The notes under the pieces are model-generated. The model had not been told where the DNA came from. It ran no database searches and was given only the letters and a program-made list of their open reading frames with translations. Shown in pieces: positions 6,534-9,645 of a DNA stretch of 9,645 nucleotides. A program made the position numbers and the translations under genes. Every line of letters begins with the position of its first letter. The first letter of the stretch is position 1. Location of the stretch: positions 14,021-23,665 of the forward strand of contig DKEG01000068.1 of NCBI GenBank assembly GCA_002452095.1. The letters run 5' to 3'. Origin of the DNA: Bacteroidales bacterium UBA6828 (GTDB lineage Bacteria > Bacteroidota > Bacteroidia > Bacteroidales > Paludibacteraceae).

Positions 6534-7532
6534 TTATAAATTAGTTGATTGATGATTGTGCTTGTATTGCCACGAGACCCCAAGCGTCAGGTTGGCATTG
6601 ATACGCTGCTGCCATGGGTTGCGCACTTCCCAGCGTACGTTCTCTTTGGTCATTTGCCATGGGTTGAGCATCACCTCGCCCGCCAGCAAGAAACTGCACT
6701 GCTTCACCTGCCACTGCTTGCTCAATGCCACATCAATGTTCACTACCGCAAAGTCGCCTTTGAAGCCGGTGTAGAAACTTCGCCACGGCGTCATTCCGAC
6801 AGCGGCAGTAATCCCTATATCGTAAGGCAGGGCGAAAGTGTATTTCAGTTCCAAGTAACTCGACCACGCCCGTTGCAGGTTACCCGCGCTGTCCAAATAG
6901 CCGTCCCTCCCTGCTAAGCGTGTGCACCAAAGAATGCTCAACGGCAAACGGCTGCTTACGGTGTACCTTGCCCGCAGTTCGCTGGTGTTGCCCGCTTGCC
7001 CGGGGGCGGCATTGCTGCAATCGAAGAACGGCGTGCTGTCGAAATAGTGCATGTGCATCCAGTAGAGTTGCAGCCCCCAGCGGTCGAGACCGAGCGCAAT
7101 ATCCACTTCGGGATTGAAACCCGAGAATGCCCAATCGGTAGCACCTACGTTCCACCACATATCGGCAAACAGTCCCTCATAGTTTATCCGTGCGGAGGTT
7201 TGCAAACTCAATCCGCCCACGTATTGCCCGCGCCAGATATAGTTCGCCACGATGTTGGCATCCGCACTCAGTGTCAGCCCGATACGCTTCGGATAGTCGT
7301 CCAGCCAACGTGTTTTGGAAGATGAGGTGTTTGGTTGTGGGGATACGTTTGACTGTGGGGACTGTGGGGACGACGCGGGACGCGTCGTCATACTTTCACT
7401 AAAAGCGGAATAAAGCGTATTTGCTTCCACTAGCCGTTCCGCTGCCTGCGTATTGGCAACGAAAAAAGGCACCACTCCGACGCATAGCGTCAGAGCGAAT
7501 GCCCTGCATTTATCCGGTATGGCTTTTGCCAC
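6534..7532 (-). CDS. outer-membrane beta-barrel protein, paralogue A, with repeat-derived linker
   Basis: This is an exported beta-barrel protein of about 332 residues, paralogous to the downstream gene. There is no ATG near the N-terminus. I chose GTG at 7532, five bases after the HTH gene stops, because it gives a basic n-region and a hydrophobic core (FALTLCVGVVPFFVANTQA) cut before AERLVE. A GTG at 7562 would add 10 residues and overlap the HTH gene by 25 bases. Residues about 31-80 form a Ser/Pro/Gln/Thr-rich linker not present in the paralogue. Part of it (TTRPASSPQSPQS) is encoded by a palindrome and a 9-bp duplication. The barrel then starts with NYIWRGQYVGGLSLQ and includes NPEVDIA, RAWSSYLELKYTF, LPYDIG and VGMTPWRSFYTGF. 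The C-terminus (KHNHQSTNL) extends past the last strand and lacks the usual terminal Phe. Function unknown; tandem arrangement suggests the two barrels act together or in alternative conditions. Confidence 0.85.
   Translation of the reverse strand: MAKAIPDKCRAFALTLCVGVVPFFVANTQAAERLVEANTLYSAFSESMTTRPASSPQSPQSNVSPQPNTSSSKTRWLDDYPKRIGLTLSADANIVANYIWRGQYVGGLSLQTSARINYEGLFADMWWNVGATDWAFSGFNPEVDIALGLDRWGLQLYWMHMHYFDSTPFFDCSNAAPGQAGNTSELRARYTVSSRLPLSILWCTRLAGRDGYLDSAGNLQRAWSSYLELKYTFALPYDIGITAAVGMTPWRSFYTGFKGDFAVVNIDVALSKQWQVKQCSFLLAGEVMLNPWQMTKENVRWEVRNPWQQRINANLTLGVSWQYKHNHQSTNL
7352..7389. repeat. palindrome and 9-bp duplication inside the barrel gene
   Basis: A perfect palindrome with 9-bp arms (GACGACGCG, 7369-7377; CGCGTCGTC, 7381-7389) and a GGA loop lies inside the coding sequence. 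Next to it ACTGTGGGG is duplicated at 7352-7360 and 7361-7369. Sequence related to the palindrome also occurs at 72-90 (14 identical bases) and 9131-9143 (13 identical bases), both within the arms of the terminal dispersed repeat. Here it is translated in frame as a linker. Confidence 0.85.
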
Positions 7533-7537
7533 CTCTG

Positions 7538-7783
7538 TCAGAGACCTTGCTTTGCAGCCCACGCAATGCGGAGAGCCACCTCCAGAATGCGTGTGTCTGT
7601 CAACTCTACAATACCGCCCTCGGGACCGGGCTCAATGTGGTAGCCGTTTTCGCTGCCCTCGCCATTGAAATACGAGCGGACTTCATCAGCAGAGATACCT
7701 AACTCATTTGCAATGGCATCCATACTGCCATGTGGCAGACTATCTTTCACTTCACGAAGACGATTAAATGTAGTACGAATCAT
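7538..7783 (-). CDS. small helix-turn-helix DNA-binding protein
   Basis: This encodes an 81-residue cytoplasmic protein that probably binds DNA. Residues about 17-41 (PHGSMDAIANELGISADEVRSYF) fit a helix-turn-helix: a helix ending in AIANELG, a turn at IS, and a recognition helix ADEVRSYF. The rest, YHIEPGPEGGIVELTD then a C-terminal helix ILEVALRIAWAAK, resembles a small family I recall from Bacteroidales genomes annotated only as DNA-binding protein; that memory cannot be checked here. It is the first gene after a strong promoter and is followed within a few bases, or with a 25-base overlap, by the first barrel gene, so it could regulate the barrel pair. Target unknown. Confidence 0.85.
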   Translation of the reverse strand: MIRTTFNRLREVKDSLPHGSMDAIANELGISADEVRSYFNGEGSENGYHIEPGPEGGIVELTDTRILEVALRIAWAAKQGL

Positions 7784-7827
7784 AACTATGTGTTTTTATA
7801 GGTTAGTTAATGTTATTACACATTAAA

Positions 7828-7859
7828 TATAATTATGCACTATGCATTGTGCATTGTGC
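7828..7859. repeat. short degenerate ATGCATTGTGC repeats in leader
   Basis: The leader between promoter and HTH start contains overlapping near-copies of TTATGCACTATGCATTGTGC, GCATTGTGCATTGTGC and similar. ATTGTGC is exactly repeated with a period of 8 bases. The segment lies in the inferred 5' UTR and could form weak hairpins through its TGCAT and ATGCA self-complementary pieces. Significance unknown. Confidence 0.55.
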
Positions 7860-7876
7860 TGTTGTTTTAACGGGTG

Positions 7877-7907
7877 CAAAGGTAGTGAAAAGAAATGATA
7901 TATCAAA
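7877..7907 (-). promoter_or_regulatory. Bacteroidetes-type promoter of the HTH-barrel operon
   Basis: On the minus strand TTTG (7904-7907) is followed after 19 bases by TACCTTTG (7877-7884). This matches the Bacteroidetes primary sigma factor consensus of TTTG at -33 and TAnnTTTG at -7 with correct spacing. The start of transcription would be near 7870, giving a leader of about 87 bases before the HTH ATG. Confidence 0.85.
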
Positions 7908-7933
7908 ATAAATGCTCTAAAATCGCAGAAAAA

Positions 7934-7953
7934 AAGAACCCAACAAGGTTCTT
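7934..7953 (-). terminator. Rho-independent terminator after the PH-like gene
   Basis: The arms AAGAACC (7934-7940) and GGTTCTT (7947-7953) enclose a 6-base loop, and on the minus strand the hairpin is followed by TTTTT. It lies 50 bases beyond the stop of the PH-like membrane protein and just before the promoter of the next operon. It therefore separates two transcription units. Confidence 0.88.
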
Positions 7954-8003
7954 CTTTTCAATAAAGTGTTTTGCAACATATTTTGCCGATATGTTCTGTT
8001 TTC

Positions 8004-8513
8004 TCATTTCTCTTCCACCGTGGTTCTGTTGTTGAATATGGATGTGTCTGCGACGCTGACGGCGACGGGCTTTTTGTGGCGGCGGAAGATGAGGCAGATG
8101 TCTTGCGGGTTGGTAACAAGGGAGTAGTACCGCCCGCAGTAGTCGCTATGGAACAGACCGACATCTCCGAAGAAATTGCCCATTCCGACAATACGCACCG
8201 CCGCCAGTCCCGACGGCAGATGCTCTATCCGCTCGATCTCCTCTTTGGGAATATCCACCGAGGTACAGAGCAGGTGTATCTGCACCTTTCCGCTGCTGAC
8301 ACTCACATACCGAGGTGTTTGCAATGCTGCGCCTGTTAATAATATGCATAATACCACTATGGCTGCCAATGCCGTATATTGTGTAGTGGTGTCGGTGGTA
8401 TGTAGACAGATATAGAGACTGTAGGCAACGGCGGCAACGATTATGATTAGCGCAATGGCGGTCAGCCACTTGATACGCGGAGTCCATAGGCAATTTGATG
8501 AGGCGGTTGGCAT
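8004..8513 (-). CDS. two-TM membrane protein with bacterial PH-like domain
   Basis: This is a 169-residue inner-membrane protein. The start at 8513 (MPTASSNCLW) is preferred because the longer open frame to 8651 overlaps the upstream gene by 67 bases and adds a His/Pro-rich segment unlike real protein. Two hydrophobic segments lie at about residues 15-38 (WLTAIALIIIVAAVAYSLYI) and 44-65 (YTALAAIVVLCILLTGAAL). The remainder (about 66-160) fits the bacterial PH-like domain found after paired helices: YVSVSSGKVQIH, IPKEEIERIEHL, then RIVGMGNFFGDVGLF and YYSLVTNPQDICLIFRR, close to the usual GxGGxFGxxGLF and YATN signatures. Its role is unknown; related proteins are annotated only as PH-domain membrane proteins. 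It lies 71 bases downstream of the 118-residue gene with no promoter between them, so they are probably co-transcribed, and it ends in a terminator. Confidence 0.82.
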   Translation of the reverse strand: MPTASSNCLWTPRIKWLTAIALIIIVAAVAYSLYICLHTTDTTTQYTALAAIVVLCILLTGAALQTPRYVSVSSGKVQIHLLCTSVDIPKEEIERIEHLPSGLAAVRIVGMGNFFGDVGLFHSDYCGRYYSLVTNPQDICLIFRRHKKPVAVSVADTSIFNNRTTVEEK

Positions 8514-8584
8514 AGGCAGGTGTTTAGAATGAGCAGAGATGTATATTGGGGGCAGATATGCAACAGTTGTTGCTAATGTGGTTA

Positions 8585-8941
8585 CTATGAATGGGAGGAT
8601 TGGGCTTCGCGGGTGAGGGTGGAGATGATGTAGCCGCGAAGGGTGGTGCAAGGTTTGGGATAGGAGGATGGATAGCGGTTGACACGGGCGGTGTATTTAT
8701 TGAAACGCTGTTGCCATTCGGCACGCAAAGCGGGGTCGTTGAGGATGGTTTTGGCTTGTGCAACCGCTGCTGCGAAAGCATCCAAGGTGCGTTGGCGTTC
8801 CGGAGCGACAGGTCCTTTGTATGGATTATGGATGACATAAGCATGGGTATTGCCGTTGCGGGTGCGGAGAATGACTTTGTCGTTGCGAGTGAGTTTGCCC
8901 GACATAGTATCGAAAGGATGGGAAAGGGTGGTGCGTGCCAT
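8585..8941 (-). CDS. conserved hypothetical protein (118 aa)
   Basis: This is a 118-residue soluble, basic protein with no signal peptide or membrane segment. Visible features are FDTMSGKL near residues 10-17, KVILRTRNGNTHAYVIHNPYKGP (22-44), a helical stretch with many Ala (about 51-84, ending EWQQRFNKY) and TLRGYIISTLT (100-110). I recall similar proteins in Bacteroidales, always without assigned function, but this could not be checked. The first half looks like a small beta-rich fold and the second half like helices. The ATG at 8941 lies about 20 bases from the predicted transcription start of a consensus promoter, supporting the start. It is probably the first gene of a two-gene unit with the PH-like protein. 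Confidence 0.85.
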   Translation of the reverse strand: MARTTLSHPFDTMSGKLTRNDKVILRTRNGNTHAYVIHNPYKGPVAPERQRTLDAFAAAVAQAKTILNDPALRAEWQQRFNKYTARVNRYPSSYPKPCTTLRGYIISTLTREAQSSHS

Positions 8942-8967
8942 ATCTATGGGATATTAGTATTTGGTTG

Positions 8968-8999
8968 CAAAGTTACAAATAATTTATGATATGGGCAAG
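8968..8999 (-). promoter_or_regulatory. Bacteroidetes-type promoter of the 118-aa gene
   Basis: On the minus strand CTTG (8996-8999) is followed after 20 bases by TAACTTTG (8968-8975), which matches TAnnTTTG. Transcription would start near 8961, about 20 bases before the ATG of the 118-residue gene. Confidence 0.82.
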
Positions 9000-9014
9000 A
9001 GGACAATGATAGTA

Positions 9015-9033
9015 TCAGGGCAACCGCAACAAA
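9015..9033. repeat. 19-bp direct repeat, copy 1
   Basis: TCAGGGCAACCGCAACAAA here recurs at 9627-9645 with one change (A to T). The copies lie at the two edges of the gene-free right flank. The second copy reaches the window edge, so the repeat could be longer. Confidence 0.85.
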
Positions 9034-9130
9034 ATAGTAACGGGACAACAGAAAAGTGCTAAAAGCAGCATTTAGGTGCCGGCAAAGAGACATAATGAAG
9101 CGTGTAGGCAGTAGTTCGGCGAAGCCGATA

Positions 9131-9283
9131 ACGACGCGGGACGATAGGGAGTTCTACTCAGTTTTGGAGGGATTTTTGTTGATACGGCACTCAGTGCGCG
9201 ATGCGCACCTGCCTTACGCTTCCCGTCTCCCGGGTGCGTAGCATTGTCATTCAGTTTGTGCCAAACTGTCCGCGGACGAGGCG
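9131..9283 (-). repeat. right arm of degenerate ~155-bp inverted dispersed repeat
   Basis: This is the reverse-oriented counterpart of 15-170. Conserved blocks are 9247-9283 (with the perfect 22-bp core at 9247-9268), 9183-9199 and 9131-9163, separated by 47 and 19 poorly conserved bases. The corresponding gaps on the left are 50 and 18 bases. It contains hairpins GTGCGC-GAT-GCGCAC (9194-9208) and CAGTTT / AAACTG in the core. It is more GC-rich at the mismatched positions than the left arm. Confidence 0.75.
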
Positions 9284-9332
9284 AAGGCCGGTACCAACTC
9301 CTATGTAAACAGCGGTATGGTTGGCTGAATGA

Positions 9333-9404
9333 ACCGATTATCTACCGATTATCTACCGTGTATCTACCGTGTATCTACCGTGTATCTACCGTGTAAATAC
9401 CGTA
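9333..9404. repeat. 11-bp tandem array, six copies plus a partial one
   Basis: Units begin at 9333, 9344, 9355, 9366, 9377 and 9388, with a partial one at 9399. The first two are ACCGATTATCT, the next three ACCGTGTATCT, the sixth ACCGTGTAAAT. The order of variants suggests expansion of a changed unit by slippage. The period is near one helical turn. It lies about 50 bases outside the right arm of the dispersed repeat. Confidence 0.92.
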
Positions 9405-9445
9405 GTTGCCGGCGTGAGGCAGGCGGGGAATAGGGGAGGGAAAGT

Positions 9446-9535
9446 AAGACCAATAAGACCAATAAGACCAATGAGACAAATAAGACCAATGAGACCAATG
9501 AGACTAATAAGACTAATAAGGCTAATAAGACAGAT
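9446..9535. repeat. 9-bp tandem array, ten copies
   Basis: Ten 9-bp units of AAGACCAAT and variants (GAGACCAAT, GAGACTAAT, AAGACTAAT, AAGGCTAAT, AAGACAGAT) run head to tail, fading into G-rich units at 9536-9553. The plus strand is almost purine-only except for the C in each unit. A multiple of three keeps one frame open, which creates spurious ORFs on both strands. Confidence 0.92.
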
Positions 9536-9594
9536 GGGGCAAATGGGGTATGGGGTGGGAGTGCTAAAAGCATTATCAAATAGCGGGGGCTTTG

Positions 9595-9645
9595 CTAATT
9601 AGTGTGTGTTGGTTTGTTTCGCTTGGTCAGGGCAACCGCATCAAA
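9595..9645 (-). CDS. possible C-terminal end of a clipped gene
   Basis: Reading inward from the right edge on the minus strand, one frame is open for 16 codons and ends in TAG at 9595-9597. It gives FDAVALTKRNKPTHTN, a plausible hydrophilic C-terminus, and the other two frames stop almost at once. All other genes in the window share this strand. The piece is too short to identify. Its first codons coincide with the 19-bp direct repeat, so it may instead be intergenic sequence. Confidence 0.3.
   Translation of the reverse strand, partial: FDAVALTKRNKPTHTN
9627..9645. repeat. 19-bp direct repeat, copy 2
   Basis: TCAGGGCAACCGCATCAAA matches 9015-9033 at 18 of 19 positions in the same orientation. 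It ends at the window boundary, so the true extent is unknown. Confidence 0.85.

Larger units (their letters stand above)
8942..9594. other. gene-free, repeat-rich intergenic region
   Basis: About 650 bases without a convincing gene. From low to high coordinate it holds the promoter of the 118-residue gene, a 19-mer that recurs at 9627, the right arm of the inverted dispersed repeat (9131-9283), an 11-bp tandem array (9333-9404) and a 9-bp tandem array (9446-9535). Open frames crossing the arrays translate only into monotonous Arg-Pro-Ile or Leu-Val runs and are not real genes. No RNA gene was recognised. Confidence 0.65.

Noticed and set aside
8514..8651. N-terminal extension of the PH-like protein
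   Set aside because: The extension is His/Pro-rich, overlaps the 118-residue gene by 67 bases, and the ATG at 8513 gives a normal membrane protein.
9333..9535. CRISPR array
   Set aside because: Units of 9 and 11 bp are directly adjacent with no unique spacers, and no cas genes are present.
9364..9602. Opposed open frames across the 9-bp array
   Set aside because: They translate to repetitive Arg-Pro-Ile/Met or Leu-Val runs produced by a tandem repeat whose period is a multiple of three.
1..9645. Composite transposon or integrative element defined by the terminal inverted repeats
   Set aside because: No transposase, integrase, relaxase or cargo typical of mobile elements is present. The genes look like ordinary envelope genes, so only the repeat itself is claimed.

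Overview
The window looks like chromosomal DNA from a member of the Bacteroidales (Bacteroidota), probably a gut or host-associated lineage. The clearest sign is a 1188-residue secreted protein ending in a type IX secretion (T9SS) type A sorting domain. Two promoters fit the Bacteroidetes TTG / TAnnTTTG consensus, Shine-Dalgarno sequences are absent, and the small HTH protein and the 118-residue hypothetical are of kinds I recall from this order. Genus cannot be fixed by eye. All confidently called genes are on the minus strand, so transcription runs from high to low coordinates.

Layout in transcription order. At 9595-9645 the window may clip the last 16 codons of a further minus-strand gene. 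From 9594 to 8942 there is no gene but several repeats: a 9-bp tandem array, an 11-bp tandem array, one arm of a degenerate inverted repeat, and a 19-bp direct repeat at each end. A consensus promoter at 8968-8999 then drives a 118-residue hypothetical and a two-TM protein with a PH-like domain, closed by a terminator at 7934-7953. A second strong promoter (7877-7907) drives an 81-residue HTH protein followed tightly by two paralogous outer-membrane beta-barrel proteins. After a 170-bp gap with AATTAACGG repeats comes an ApbE-type FAD:protein FMN transferase with its own terminator. Finally there is the giant modular T9SS cargo protein with a strong terminator. Positions 1-494 hold no gene, but they carry the other arm of the inverted repeat.

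How the genes may work together: the window is mainly cell-envelope functions. These are an exported multi-domain cargo protein, two barrels that probably act as a pair, a membrane-anchored flavinyl transferase working outside the inner membrane, and a two-gene unit of unknown role. No defence system, transposase, integrase, CRISPR array, tRNA or rRNA was seen.

The most unusual content is non-coding. A roughly 155-bp degenerate element occurs at both ends of the window (15-170 and 9131-9283) in opposite orientation, with collinear conserved blocks and a perfect 22-bp core. Its GACGACGCG-type palindrome also sits in frame inside the linker of the first barrel gene. Several unrelated micro-repeats with 9-11 bp periods occupy the intergenic gaps.
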